The notes under the pieces: generated by a model
What the model was told of the DNA's origin: nothing
The model's database searches: none
Seen by the model: the letters and a program-made list of their open reading frames with translations, nothing else
Shown: piece by piece, positions 9,876 through 18,134 of the stretch
How the letters are laid out: each line of letters begins with the position of its first letter
How positions within the stretch are numbered: position 1 is the stretch's first letter
Made by a program: the position numbers and the translations under genes
DNA from: FEB-7 sp963698265
GTDB taxonomy: Bacteria; Pseudomonadota; Gammaproteobacteria; Burkholderiales; Usitatibacteraceae
Reading direction: 5' to 3'
Assembly (NCBI GenBank): GCA_963698265.1
Contig: CAVOQC010000001.1
Span: 372,001-436,000, forward strand
Length of the DNA stretch: 64,000 nucleotides

Positions 9876-10751
9876 CTACAGGACCGACTTGAGGAGCTTG
9901 CCCATCTCCGCGGGATTCTTCGTCACCTTGATGCCGCAGGCCTCCATCACCGCGAGCTTTTCCTGCGCGGTGCCCTTGCCGCCGGAAATGATCGCGCCCG
10001 CGTGCCCCATGCGCTTGCCCGGCGGGGCGGTGACGCCGGCGATGAAGCCCACCACGGGCTTCTTCATGTTGGCCTTCACCCATTCGGCCGCGGTCTCCTC
10101 GTCGGAGCCGCCGATCTCGCCGATCATGATGACGGCATCGGTTTCCGGGTCGTCGTTGAAGAGCTTGAGGATGTCGATGTGCTTCAGCCCGTTGACCGGG
10201 TCGCCGCCGATGCCGACCGCGGAGGACTGGCCCAGGCCCAGCGCCGTGAGCTGCCCGACCGCCTCGTAGGTGAGCGTGCCCGAGCGCGACACCACGCCGA
10301 TGCGGCCCTTCTTGTGGATGTGGCCCGGCATGATGCCGATCTTGATCTCGTCCGGCGTGATCGTGCCGGGGCAGTTGGGGCCCAGCAGGATCGTCTTCCG
10401 GCCGCGCATGCGGTCGCGCGTGCGGACCATGTCGCGCACCGGTATGCCCTCGGTGATGCAGATCACGAGGTCCAGGTCGGCATCCACGGCCTCGTCGATG
10501 GCCGCCGCCGCGAAGGGCGGGGGCACGTAGATCACCGAGACGGTGGCGCCCGTGGCGGCCTTCGCTTCCTTCACGGTGCCGAAGATCGGGATGCCCTCGA
10601 AGTTTTCGCCGGGCTTCTTCGGGTTCACGCCCGCCACGAAGCAGTGCTTCCCGTTCGCGTAGTCGCGGCACATCTTCGTGTGGAACTGGCCGGTCTTGCC
10701 GGTGATGCCCTGCGTGATGACCTTGGTGTCCTTGTTGATGAGGATGCTCAT
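9876..10751 (-). CDS. sucD: Succinyl-CoA synthetase alpha subunit
   Basis: At 291 residues it has the usual length. It has the CoA-binding Rossmann fold (ITGKTGQFHTKM near 16–27), the CITEGIPVRD segment, GPNCPG, and the phosphohistidine loop GKRMGHAGAI with the catalytic His near 247. With SucC it interconverts succinyl-CoA and succinate with ATP or GTP formation in the TCA cycle. It lies 13 bases after sucC on the same strand. A REP-like element follows the stop. Confidence 0.97.
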   Translation of the reverse strand: MSILINKDTKVITQGITGKTGQFHTKMCRDYANGKHCFVAGVNPKKPGENFEGIPIFGTVKEAKAATGATVSVIYVPPPFAAAAIDEAVDADLDLVICITEGIPVRDMVRTRDRMRGRKTILLGPNCPGTITPDEIKIGIMPGHIHKKGRIGVVSRSGTLTYEAVGQLTALGLGQSSAVGIGGDPVNGLKHIDILKLFNDDPETDAVIMIGEIGGSDEETAAEWVKANMKKPVVGFIAGVTAPPGKRMGHAGAIISGGKGTAQEKLAVMEACGIKVTKNPAEMGKLLKSVL

Positions 10752-10764
10752 GTCGTTTTCTCTC

Positions 10765-11928
10765 TCAGCTCTTCGTGGCGGCGACGGCCTTCTGCGCCGC
10801 GTCGCCCATGTCGGAAGCCGAGATGATCGGCAGCCCGGAATCGGCGAGGATCTTCTTGCCGATGTCCACGTTCGTGCCTTCGAGACGCACGACGAGCGGC
10901 ACCTTGATGCCGACCTGCTTCGCCGCCGCGACCACGCCTGCGGCGATCGTGTCGCATTTCATGATGCCGCCGAAGATGTTGACGAGGATCGCCTTCACCT
11001 TGGGGTTGCCCAGCATGATCTTGAACGCCTCGGTCACCTTCTCCTCCGTGGCACCGCCGCCCACGTCGAGGAAGTTGGCGGGCGTGGCGCCGTAGAGCTT
11101 TATCGTGTCCATCGTCGCCATCGCGAGCCCGGCGCCGTTCACGAGGCAGCCGATGTTGCCGTCGAGCGAGATGTAGGTCAGGTCGAACTTCGACGCCTCG
11201 ACTTCCGCGGGGTCCTCCTCGTCCAGGTCGCGGTAGGCGACGATGTCGGGATGTCGGAAGAGCGCGTTCGAGTCGAAGTTGAGTTTCGCGTCGAGGGCGA
11301 CCACCTTGCCGTCGCCGGTGACGATGAGCGGGTTCACCTCCGCGAGCGAGCAGTCGCACTCGTCGAAGACCTTGTAGAGGCCCTTGAGGAGGTCCTTCGC
11401 CTGGGCGATGGAGCCGTCCGGCACGCCGATCTTCCTCGCGATGTCTTCGGCCTCGGTGTCCTTAAGGCCCGTCTTCGGGTCGATCGCCACCCGGTGGATC
11501 TTCTCCGGCGTCTTCGCCGCGACGTCCTCGATGTCCATGCCGCCCTCGCTGGACGCCATCATCGTCGCGCGCTGCGTGACGCGGTCGACCACGAGCGCCA
11601 CGTAGAGCTCCTTCGCGATGTCCGCCCCCTCCTCGATCAGGAGCCGGCGCACCTTCCGGCCTTCGGGGCCCGTCTGGTGAGTCACCAGCGTCATGCCGAG
11701 GATCTTCGAGGCGAGTTCCTTCACCTCCGCGGGCGACTTGGCGACCTTCACGCCGCCTCCCTTGCCGCGTCCGCCGGCGTGGATCTGGGCCTTCACCACC
11801 CAGACCTTGCCGCCGAGGGTTTCGGCGGCCTTCACCGCCTCCTCGACGGAGAGCGCGGGAATGCCTCGAGGCGTGGGCACGCCGAATTTGCGGAACACTT
11901 CCTTGCCCTGGTATTCGTGGATGTTCAT
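10765..11928 (-). CDS. sucC: Succinyl-CoA synthetase beta subunit
   Basis: The 387-residue ATP-grasp subunit begins MNIHEYQGKEVFRKFG, a diagnostic N-terminus. AQIHAGGRGKGGGV is the nucleotide-binding loop, NPLIVT and ALDAKL carry metal ligands, and NIFGGIMKCD lies in the C-terminal domain. It pairs with SucD encoded downstream. The upstream region has TAGAAT (-10) and an imperfect TTGATGCGCGTCAG box about 42 bases before the predicted start, which suggests Crp/Fnr-type control. No sdh or odh genes are adjacent. Confidence 0.97.
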   Translation of the reverse strand: MNIHEYQGKEVFRKFGVPTPRGIPALSVEEAVKAAETLGGKVWVVKAQIHAGGRGKGGGVKVAKSPAEVKELASKILGMTLVTHQTGPEGRKVRRLLIEEGADIAKELYVALVVDRVTQRATMMASSEGGMDIEDVAAKTPEKIHRVAIDPKTGLKDTEAEDIARKIGVPDGSIAQAKDLLKGLYKVFDECDCSLAEVNPLIVTGDGKVVALDAKLNFDSNALFRHPDIVAYRDLDEEDPAEVEASKFDLTYISLDGNIGCLVNGAGLAMATMDTIKLYGATPANFLDVGGGATEEKVTEAFKIMLGNPKVKAILVNIFGGIMKCDTIAAGVVAAAKQVGIKVPLVVRLEGTNVDIGKKILADSGLPIISASDMGDAAQKAVAATKS

Positions 11929-11962
11929 GGTCGTCGGGGAGGGGTGGGTGAAGGCCCGGCCA

Positions 11963-12005
11963 TTCTATCAGCCGGGTTCGCCGGTCCCGCCTTGATGCGC
12001 GTCAG
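11963..12005 (-). promoter_or_regulatory. Predicted sucCD promoter with imperfect Crp/Fnr-type box
   Basis: On the minus strand TAGAAT lies at 11968–11963. The box TTGATGCGCGTCAG (11992–12005) is centred near 11998.5, about 42 bases from the predicted start at 11956–11957. The last base of the right half deviates from RTCAA. It is the weakest box of the series, but the spacing fits. Confidence 0.4.
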
Positions 12006-12016
12006 CAAACGGCGCG

Positions 12017-12589
12017 TCAGTGATTCTCGGAGGGACCGGTGTCGTCGAGCGGCGCGGAGCCGCGGTACCACTTCGGGTAGAAGCGCGCGACCGCGGGTGC
12101 GTGCGACTCGAGCGCGTGGCAGCGGTCGAGCTGCGTGGGCTTGTGCTCGGGCGACGAGATCCCCTGCCCCGCGAAGGTCTGGTAGGCCGCCGTGGCAAGG
12201 GAGCCGGCCAGTTCGGTGATGTGCGTGCAGCCGCGCACGCCGCCCAGGAGCTCCTTCACCTTGCGCAGGTACCCCGGCCCGATGGAAAGGCCGATCAGCT
12301 TCGCGTAGTCCGGGGCAATGCGATCGCACTCCCCCGCGTAGGGCATGGCGTCGGAGGAGGCGACGGCGTCCACGATGCGAAGCTCGCGGTCCACGGTGAT
12401 GCGCAGCCACATGTCGTGGACCGCATCCCCCGGGGTGAGCTTTCGCCCGCCCACCGGAAACGCCACGTCCTTGCGATCGAGGAGCCGCCCCTCGATGTCG
12501 AAGAGGCCGTCCTCGCGCTTGTAGCCGACGATCTCGATCGTGCGGCGGTGCAGGGGCTCGCGCTTCGCCTTCGGCTCAGAGAGAGACAT
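12017..12589 (-). CDS. DUF2889 domain protein
   Basis: The 190-residue protein matches the DUF2889 pattern: PLHRRTIEIVGYKREDGLFDIEGRLLD at the start, HDMWLRITVD in the middle, then CTHITELAGSLATAAYQT. Its function is unknown. Conserved His, Cys and Asp/Glu residues could bind metal, but that is speculation. The start overlaps the kinase gene end by 14 bases, so the two are translationally coupled and probably act together. Confidence 0.85.
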   Translation of the reverse strand: MSLSEPKAKREPLHRRTIEIVGYKREDGLFDIEGRLLDRKDVAFPVGGRKLTPGDAVHDMWLRITVDRELRIVDAVASSDAMPYAGECDRIAPDYAKLIGLSIGPGYLRKVKELLGGVRGCTHITELAGSLATAAYQTFAGQGISSPEHKPTQLDRCHALESHAPAVARFYPKWYRGSAPLDDTGPSENH

Positions 12590-15191
12590 CGACCCCGGCG
12601 GTCCCGCCCTTGCTCGCCTGGCGGATGGCGTCGGCGAATTCCGCGCCCGTCTGGAAGCGCTGGTTGTAGTCCTTGGCGAGCGCCTTGTCGATGACCGCGT
12701 CGATCCACGGCGGCAGGTTCGGGTTCAGCTCCCGAATCGCCGGATGCGGATTGCTCGCGATGGCGAACATGAGCTGGGTCATCGACTCGCCCTCGAACGG
12801 CAGGCGCCCGCAGAGCATCTGGAAGAGCGTCACGCCGAGCGAGAAGAGGTCGCTTCGCCCGTCGATCTTCTTGCCGGCGAGCTGCTCGGGCGACATGTAG
12901 GAAGGCGTGCCCAGCACCATGCCCGTCTTCGTCTTGGACGAGTCGGTCACGCGGGCGATGCCGAAGTCGGTCACCTTCGCGACGTCGCTTTCCGGCTCGT
13001 ACATGATGTTGGCCGGCTTGATGTCCCGGTGCACCACGCCCATGGAGTGCGCGTAGCCCAGCGCGTCCGCCACGCGCTCCACGATGGAGAGCACGCGGGC
13101 GGCGGGAAGCAGGTTGGGCTGCTTCACGTACGGCACGAGGTCCTTGCCCTTCAGGAATTCCATGGCGATAAAGGCGAGGTCGTGCTCCTCGCCCGCGTCG
13201 TAGATGGTCACGATGTTGGGATGGGTGAGCCGGCCGGCCGTCTCCGCCTCGCGGAAGAAGCGGTCCTTCGCCTCCTGCAGCTCGTCGCCCTCGAATTCGG
13301 AGGCGAGAGCCAGCGTCTTGATCGCCACCGTGCGTCCGATCTTCGGGTCCTTGCCGAGGTACACCACGCCCATCGCGCCCTTGCCCAGTTCCTTCTCGAC
13401 CTGGTAGCGACCGAGCATGGGCTTCTCCGCCTGCCCGCCGCCGATGACCATGGTCGCGGCGGTGGAGCGCGCGGCCGAGGACCCGCCCAGGATGATCGTC
13501 TCGCTCATCGCCTTGGCGCGCTGCATGCGCTGGGCCACGTCCTTGAATTTCGGGTCGTTGCGGTGGATGTGCCCGAAGACGGATTCGGCCTTGTTGAACT
13601 GGCGCCGGCGCTCGAAATCGAGGGCGAGCGCGTACAGGTTCTCGCCCACCTGCTCGTCGTAGGGGCACTTGCGGAACTTGTCGAAGGCCATGTCCAGCTG
13701 GCCCTGCTGCTGGAACGCGAGCCCCAGCATCCGGTTCGATTCCGCCCCCTCCTCGTCGGCCCTTTCCTTGCCGCGCTCGGTCACGAGGTAGCGCTTCGTG
13801 GTGAGGAGCAGGTGCCCGACGACGAGCAGCGTGGCCGGCAGCATCAACTGCAGCCACAGGCCGGCCCCGGTCATGAGCCCCAGGTGCGCGCCGAAGAGTG
13901 CCACGAAGAGGAGCGCGGTGAGGACCGCGCCCATGCCCGCGCCCAGGTGCGGCAGCAGAAGGACGAGGTAGGCGGCCACCAGCACGTAGATGCCGATCGT
14001 CGCGTACGTGCCCCAGGTCGGGGAGACGAAGAAGTGCTCCTGCATCAGCGAGGAGACGGAGTGCGCGAGCGTGGTGACCGGGTTCATCTGCGCCGAAATC
14101 GGCGTCACCTGCGCGGTGCCGATGCCGGCGGCCGTCGCGCCGATGAGCACGATCTTGTCGGCGTACTTGGTCGCGGGGATCTTGCCGGTGATCACGTCGA
14201 AGAAGGAATCGATCGGGAAGGCGGCGCGCCCGTCGCGGTCCTTGTAGTAGTACGTGAACATCCGCGCCTGGGAGTCCGTGCGGACCACCTTGTTGCCCAG
14301 CGCCACGCTCTCGCCCAGGTTCACCTTGATGTCCTTGGCGCCGAGGTTCAGGCTCTTCGCGGCGATCATGAGCGCAAGCGAGGGATACGGCTCGCCGTAG
14401 TAGTCGATCACGAGCGGCTCGCTGCGGATGGCGCCGTCGGCCGGGTCGGGCGAGGCGTTGAGGTGGCCGATGGCGGCCACGTAGGCGCCGATCTGCTCGA
14501 TGGGCGGGATCGCGGACGCGCCGTAGATGTAGGTGCCGCCATGCTGCGATGTGCCGCTGATGGCGTTCTTCGTCACGTAGGCGGGCAGGGGCTGGTCGGG
14601 CTTGCCCGGCGGCGGGCCGCCCATGGTTTCGGCGAACACCATCGGCAACACGACGTTGCCCGCCTTCTTCACGCTCGCGGCGAGGCGGATGTCGTTGTTC
14701 AGTGCGACGGAGGCCTCGCGCAGGAGCTTGCCGATCTCGGCGACTTCCCCGGCGGGCTGCGGCACCTGCGCGGCGGGCGTGACCCCGCCGAAGACGCCGA
14801 CGCCGGGCGCCTCCTGGGGCGCGCCGCCCGGATAGGCCTTGTCGTAGATCTGCAGCATCTTCTCGACGTAGAGCAGGCCCGGGTCGATCTGCGGCTCGAA
14901 GAAGAAGATGGTGTTGCCGATCACCTTCGCCTTGGCGGCGGCGAGCTGGTCGATGAGGGTGGCGTGCACCTCGCGCGGCCAGGGCCAGCGGCCGATGTTG
15001 GCGATCGATTGCTCGTCGATCGCGATGACCGCGATCCTGTCGCTCGGGGTCTTCGACGTCATCCGCACGCCGAGGTCGTAGGCCCAGCGCTCCAGCCCCG
15101 GGATCATGTTCGAAGCCGCATTGAAGACGAGAACGGCCACGGCGATCACGATGCCGAGGAACCAGTCGGCCTTCCAGAATTGGCTCTTCAT
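12576..15191 (-). CDS. CHASE2-domain membrane Ser/Thr protein kinase
   Basis: The protein has 871 residues. A transmembrane helix (about 12–30) leads into an extracytoplasmic CHASE2 sensor (about 35–375, with DRIAVIAIDEQSIANIGRWPWPR). Two or three helices follow (about 385–460), then a cytoplasmic linker with TPR-like helices (about 490–570) and a Hanks-type kinase domain (about 600–860). Kinase motifs are intact: GKGAMGVVYLGKD, AIKTL, HRDIKPANIM, DFGIARV and the activation-segment SPEQLAGK. It should phosphorylate cytoplasmic proteins in response to an outside signal. AGGAG precedes the ATG; a possible -10 (TAAGAT) lies at 15264–15259. The 192-base region upstream to the DUF1499 gene shows no other feature. 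Confidence 0.93.
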   Translation of the reverse strand: MKSQFWKADWFLGIVIAVAVLVFNAASNMIPGLERWAYDLGVRMTSKTPSDRIAVIAIDEQSIANIGRWPWPREVHATLIDQLAAAKAKVIGNTIFFFEPQIDPGLLYVEKMLQIYDKAYPGGAPQEAPGVGVFGGVTPAAQVPQPAGEVAEIGKLLREASVALNNDIRLAASVKKAGNVVLPMVFAETMGGPPPGKPDQPLPAYVTKNAISGTSQHGGTYIYGASAIPPIEQIGAYVAAIGHLNASPDPADGAIRSEPLVIDYYGEPYPSLALMIAAKSLNLGAKDIKVNLGESVALGNKVVRTDSQARMFTYYYKDRDGRAAFPIDSFFDVITGKIPATKYADKIVLIGATAAGIGTAQVTPISAQMNPVTTLAHSVSSLMQEHFFVSPTWGTYATIGIYVLVAAYLVLLLPHLGAGMGAVLTALLFVALFGAHLGLMTGAGLWLQLMLPATLLVVGHLLLTTKRYLVTERGKERADEEGAESNRMLGLAFQQQGQLDMAFDKFRKCPYDEQVGENLYALALDFERRRQFNKAESVFGHIHRNDPKFKDVAQRMQRAKAMSETIILGGSSAARSTAATMVIGGGQAEKPMLGRYQVEKELGKGAMGVVYLGKDPKIGRTVAIKTLALASEFEGDELQEAKDRFFREAETAGRLTHPNIVTIYDAGEEHDLAFIAMEFLKGKDLVPYVKQPNLLPAARVLSIVERVADALGYAHSMGVVHRDIKPANIMYEPESDVAKVTDFGIARVTDSSKTKTGMVLGTPSYMSPEQLAGKKIDGRSDLFSLGVTLFQMLCGRLPFEGESMTQLMFAIASNPHPAIRELNPNLPPWIDAVIDKALAKDYNQRFQTGAEFADAIRQASKGGTAGVDVSL

Positions 15192-15383
15192 GGATTCTCC
15201 TTGTTGTCCCCGACGCCCGGGCGGCGCGACGCCCGCGGCGGCCCCATCAAGAGCGGGAATCTTACATGGAACGGCGTCGCCCGGTCACGCCGGCGCGCGC
15301 GCGGGAGGAGGCTTCCGACCGGTCTGGCGGCACGTCGGCCACCTGCTCGACGACCGCCTCCCGCCCGAAAGCCGTGGCGGCCC

Positions 15384-15884
15384 TCAGCTCTCCGCGCGCT
15401 CGAGAGCCGCGCGGATCGCCTCCACGCGCCGGCGGTTGACAGAAAAATCCCGGATGCCGAGGCGGGCTGCGCTCTTCACGTGAATGGCGCCAGCCGGCGC
15501 GTCGAGGGCGAACTCGGCGTCGTCGACGAAGCCCAGGCCCTCGCTCGCGAACTGCACGTGCAGGTAGCCGGGCGTGCGGGTGACGATCGTCGCGCGCGGC
15601 ATCGCGACGATGGCGGCCTCGAGCGCTCCCCAGGCCCGCGCGGCATCGCCCGTGAAGGCGATCGGAGCGACGTGGTGCCGGGCATCCGCGCGCGGCGCCG
15701 TGGAGGAAACCCAGTTGGGGCGCGAGCCGTTGTTCGCAAAGCGCCCGGCGGAGAAACCCAGCACGTCCGGACGGGATCCCGAGAAGAGCCCCAGGGAGGG
15801 TCCGACCACGACGGCGGCGAGCGCCACGAGGGCGAGGGACGCGAGGCCGATCGCGGCGACGCGCCCTGCCCGCCGAACGTTCAC
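15384..15884 (-). CDS. DUF1499 family protein
   Basis: The start is a GTG that overlaps the stop of the quinone oxidoreductase gene in a GTGA arrangement, giving 166 residues with a hydrophobic segment at about 12–32. The rest fits DUF1499: AWGALEAAIVAMPRATIVTRTPGYLHVQFAS followed by GFVDDAEFALD and IHVKSAARLGIRDFSVNRRRVE. The function is not established. Coupling to the oxidoreductase suggests a shared operon only. Confidence 0.85.
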   Translation of the reverse strand: MNVRRAGRVAAIGLASLALVALAAVVVGPSLGLFSGSRPDVLGFSAGRFANNGSRPNWVSSTAPRADARHHVAPIAFTGDAARAWGALEAAIVAMPRATIVTRTPGYLHVQFASEGLGFVDDAEFALDAPAGAIHVKSAARLGIRDFSVNRRRVEAIRAALERAES

Positions 15885-16858
15885 GGCACCAGGATCGTGG
15901 AGCCCGTGGTCTTGCGCGCCTCGAGGTCGCGGTGGGCCTGCTGCGCGTCCTTGAGTGCGTACGACTGCCTCGGCGTCACCTTGATGCGACCGGCGAGCAC
16001 GTGGTCGAAGAGCTCCTTCGCGGAGGCCAGCAGGTCCTCGCGCTTGGCGGCATAGCCCATGAGCGTCGGGCGCGTCACGTAGAGCGAGCCCTTGGCCGCG
16101 AGGAGCCCGGTGTTGAGCGCGTCGACCGGCCCCGACGAATTGCCGAAGAGCGCGAGAAGCCCGCGGCCCTGCAGGCAGTCGAGGGACTTGAGGAACGTGT
16201 CCTTGCCGACGGAGTCGTACACCACCGGCACCTTCTTGCCGCCGGTGATTTCCTCGACTCTCTTGACGAAGTCCTCCTTCGTGTAGTCGATGGTGTGCGC
16301 CGCGCCGTGCTCGCGCGCGAGCTTCGCCTTCTCCTCGGAGCCGACGGTTCCGATCAGGTTCACGCCGATGGCCTTCGCCCACTGGCAGGCGATGAGCCCG
16401 ACGCCGCCCGCGGCCGCATGCCACAGGATGGTGTCGCCGGATTTCGGCGTGAGATGCAGCCGGCGCAGCAGGTACTGCACGGTGAGCCCCTGCAGCATCA
16501 TGCTCGCGCCCTGCTCGAAGCTTATGCCTTCGGGCAGCTTCACCAGCCGGTCGGCCGGATGGATCTTCTTCTCCGAATAGGCGCCGACCGGCCCGTTGCA
16601 GTAGGCGACTCGGTCGCCCGCCTTCAGGTCCGCGACACCCGCGCCGACCGCCTCGACCACGCCCGCCGCCTCCAGGCCCAGGCCCGAGGGCAGCGGCAGC
16701 GGGTACAGGCCCGTGCGGTGGTAGGTGTCGATGTAGTTGAGGCCGATGGCCTTGTGCGCCACGCGCGCTTCATTGGGGCCGGGATCGCCGACGGCGACTT
16801 CCTCCCACTGCAGGACTTCGGGGCCGCCGGTCTTGTGGATTCGAATGGCATGGGGCAT
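15881..16858 (-). CDS. Zinc-free quinone oxidoreductase (zeta-crystallin type)
   Basis: The 325-residue MDR-superfamily enzyme has an N-terminal GroES-like domain (NEARVAHKAIGLNYIDTYHRTGLYP) and an NADPH-binding Rossmann domain (WHAAAGGVGLIACQWAKAIG), and matches bacterial QorA in length. The zinc-binding cysteines of alcohol dehydrogenases are absent. It reduces quinones by one electron using NADPH in the cytoplasm. A 9-bp hairpin terminator between it and the formyltransferase gene suggests a separate transcription unit. Confidence 0.93.
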   Translation of the reverse strand: MPHAIRIHKTGGPEVLQWEEVAVGDPGPNEARVAHKAIGLNYIDTYHRTGLYPLPLPSGLGLEAAGVVEAVGAGVADLKAGDRVAYCNGPVGAYSEKKIHPADRLVKLPEGISFEQGASMMLQGLTVQYLLRRLHLTPKSGDTILWHAAAGGVGLIACQWAKAIGVNLIGTVGSEEKAKLAREHGAAHTIDYTKEDFVKRVEEITGGKKVPVVYDSVGKDTFLKSLDCLQGRGLLALFGNSSGPVDALNTGLLAAKGSLYVTRPTLMGYAAKREDLLASAKELFDHVLAGRIKVTPRQSYALKDAQQAHRDLEARKTTGSTILVP

Positions 16859-16920
16859 TTCAATCTCCTCGTTTCGTCGCCTTGTGGATTCGTCGTCTCA
16901 CAGCATACGCCGCAAACGCG

Positions 16921-16941
16921 ACGCCCCGCGATGCGGGGCGT
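16921..16941 (-). terminator. Hairpin terminator after the formyltransferase gene
   Basis: ACGCCCCGC and GCGGGGCGT form a perfect 9-bp stem with a 3-base loop, 25 bases past the minus-strand stop. Only a short T-tract follows on the minus strand. Confidence 0.6.
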
Positions 16942-16965
16942 CGGCACGGCGCTCCGGGCAGGGAA

Positions 16966-17898
16966 CTAGCTTCCGAGCAGCGTGCCCGGGCCCGCGCCCG
17001 CGGCCTTCGCCCACTCGGCGGCGGACACCTTCTTGCCCTCTTCCGGCTTCACCTTCGCGATCTCCACCTGGCCGCCCTGGGCGGTGATGCGGATCGTCTC
17101 GGCACCGACCTCGGCGATCTCGCCGATCTTGCCCTTCACTGCGCCGAAGGTGCGCACGACGTGCTTCCTCGATCCGAAGAGCTGCAGCTTCTTCCCGCCG
17201 ATCGTGGTCCACGCGCCCGGCGCCGGGTCGGCGCCCCGGATCGTGTCGTGGATCCGGTCCACGTGGTTCGCCCAGTGGATGCGCGCCTCGGCCGCACGGA
17301 ACCAGCCTTCGTAGGAGGCCTGCGACTCGTCCTGCACGGTCTCCCGGTGCTTGCCGGCCACCACCAGGTCCGCCGCCTCGAGCATCGCCGCCACGCCCAG
17401 GGGGAAGAGCCGGTCGAAGTAGACGCTGCCCAGGGTGTCGTCCGCGGAAATGGACGTCTGCTTCTGCAGGATCACCGGGCCCTCGTCCAACCCGTCCGAG
17501 GGCCGAAAGATCGTGAGACCCGTCACCGTCTCGCCCTTCGCGATCGGCCAGTTGATGGAGCTGGGGCCGCGGAACTTCGGCAGCAGCGACGGGTGGTACT
17601 GGATCGTGCCGTGCTTCGGGATGTTCACGAATTCCTGCGGCGCGAACTGCAGCACGAAGGCCATGACGCCCAGGTCGGCGCCCAGCGCCTTCATCGCGGC
17701 GGCTGCTTCCGGGGCCTTGAGGGAAGCGAACTGAAACACCTGCAGTCCCTTCTCCTGCGCCGCGACCTTCATCGGGTCGGGCTTTCCTCCCTCCTTCTCC
17801 GGCGCGCAGAAGACCCCCGCCACCGTGTCGCCTCGAGCGAGAAACGCCTCCATGACGGCCTTGCCAAAGTCCTGCTGGCCGATGATCGCGATCTTCAT
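16966..17898 (-). CDS. Formyltransferase resembling the hydrolase domain of 10-formyl-H4-folate dehydrogenase
   Basis: The 310-residue product starts MKIAIIGQQDFG and aligns better with the N-terminal hydrolase domain of ALDH1L-type enzymes than with Fmt. HPSLLPKFRGPSSINW carries the catalytic His (102) and SDGLDEG the catalytic Asp (138). A C-terminal formyltransferase beta-barrel (about 205–305) contains WIxxIRGxDPAPGAWT-like sequence (DTIRGADPAPGAWTTI). It should transfer or release formyl groups from 10-formyl-tetrahydrofolate or a related donor. It sits downstream of oxc and frc, so a role linking formyl-CoA or formate with the folate one-carbon pool is plausible but unproven. Its ribosome site overlaps the end of a short upstream ORF. 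Confidence 0.85.
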   Translation of the reverse strand: MKIAIIGQQDFGKAVMEAFLARGDTVAGVFCAPEKEGGKPDPMKVAAQEKGLQVFQFASLKAPEAAAAMKALGADLGVMAFVLQFAPQEFVNIPKHGTIQYHPSLLPKFRGPSSINWPIAKGETVTGLTIFRPSDGLDEGPVILQKQTSISADDTLGSVYFDRLFPLGVAAMLEAADLVVAGKHRETVQDESQASYEGWFRAAEARIHWANHVDRIHDTIRGADPAPGAWTTIGGKKLQLFGSRKHVVRTFGAVKGKIGEIAEVGAETIRITAQGGQVEIAKVKPEEGKKVSAAEWAKAAGAGPGTLLGS

Positions 17899-17899
17899 G

Positions 17900-18001
17900 T
17901 CAGGTGTCCTTTCCAGCGGACTTCAGTGGAGACTCATGTCCGTCGAAGACGGACGTGATGTCGGAACTAAAATCCTGCTGTCCAACGATCGCAATCTTCA
18001 T
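17900..18001 (-). CDS. Short upstream ORF duplicating the formyltransferase N-terminus
   Basis: An ATG at 18001 opens 33 codons, ending one base before the ATG of the formyltransferase gene. Its first 11 residues, MKIAIVGQQDF, differ from the downstream protein (MKIAIIGQQDF) at one position. The matching 33 bases differ at five sites, four of them synonymous. After residue 11 similarity stops. It may be a relic of a deleted paralogue or a leader peptide: GGAAG precedes its ATG, and AAAGGA for the real gene lies inside it, allowing translational coupling. Confidence 0.5.
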   Translation of the reverse strand: MKIAIVGQQDFSSDITSVFDGHESPLKSAGKDT

Positions 18002-18003
18002 TT

Positions 18004-18057
18004 CGCTTCCATTCGCTTTGCCGTTTCCATTCTCGTCGTCGCTTCCATTCTTCTCGT
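18004..18057. repeat. Three imperfect 18-bp tandem repeats
   Basis: CGCTTCCATTC or CGTTTCCATTC recurs at 18004, 18022 and 18040, an exact 18-base period. It lies between frc and the short ORF and looks non-coding. An imperfect inverted repeat (CAACGG…CCGTTG) lies beside it. Confidence 0.55.
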
Positions 18058-18134
18058 CGCCGTTTCCCCGAGCGCGTTCAACGGCTCCAGTCCGTTGGTA
18101 CGCGCGACTAGCTGAGCGGCCGCTTGCGGTCCGC

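Noticed and set aside
12540..16055. A 1171-codon open frame on the plus strand
   Set aside because: It is the antisense shadow of the CHASE2 kinase and neighbours. Its composition is arginine/histidine/glycine-rich low complexity with no domain, while the minus strand encodes complete known proteins.
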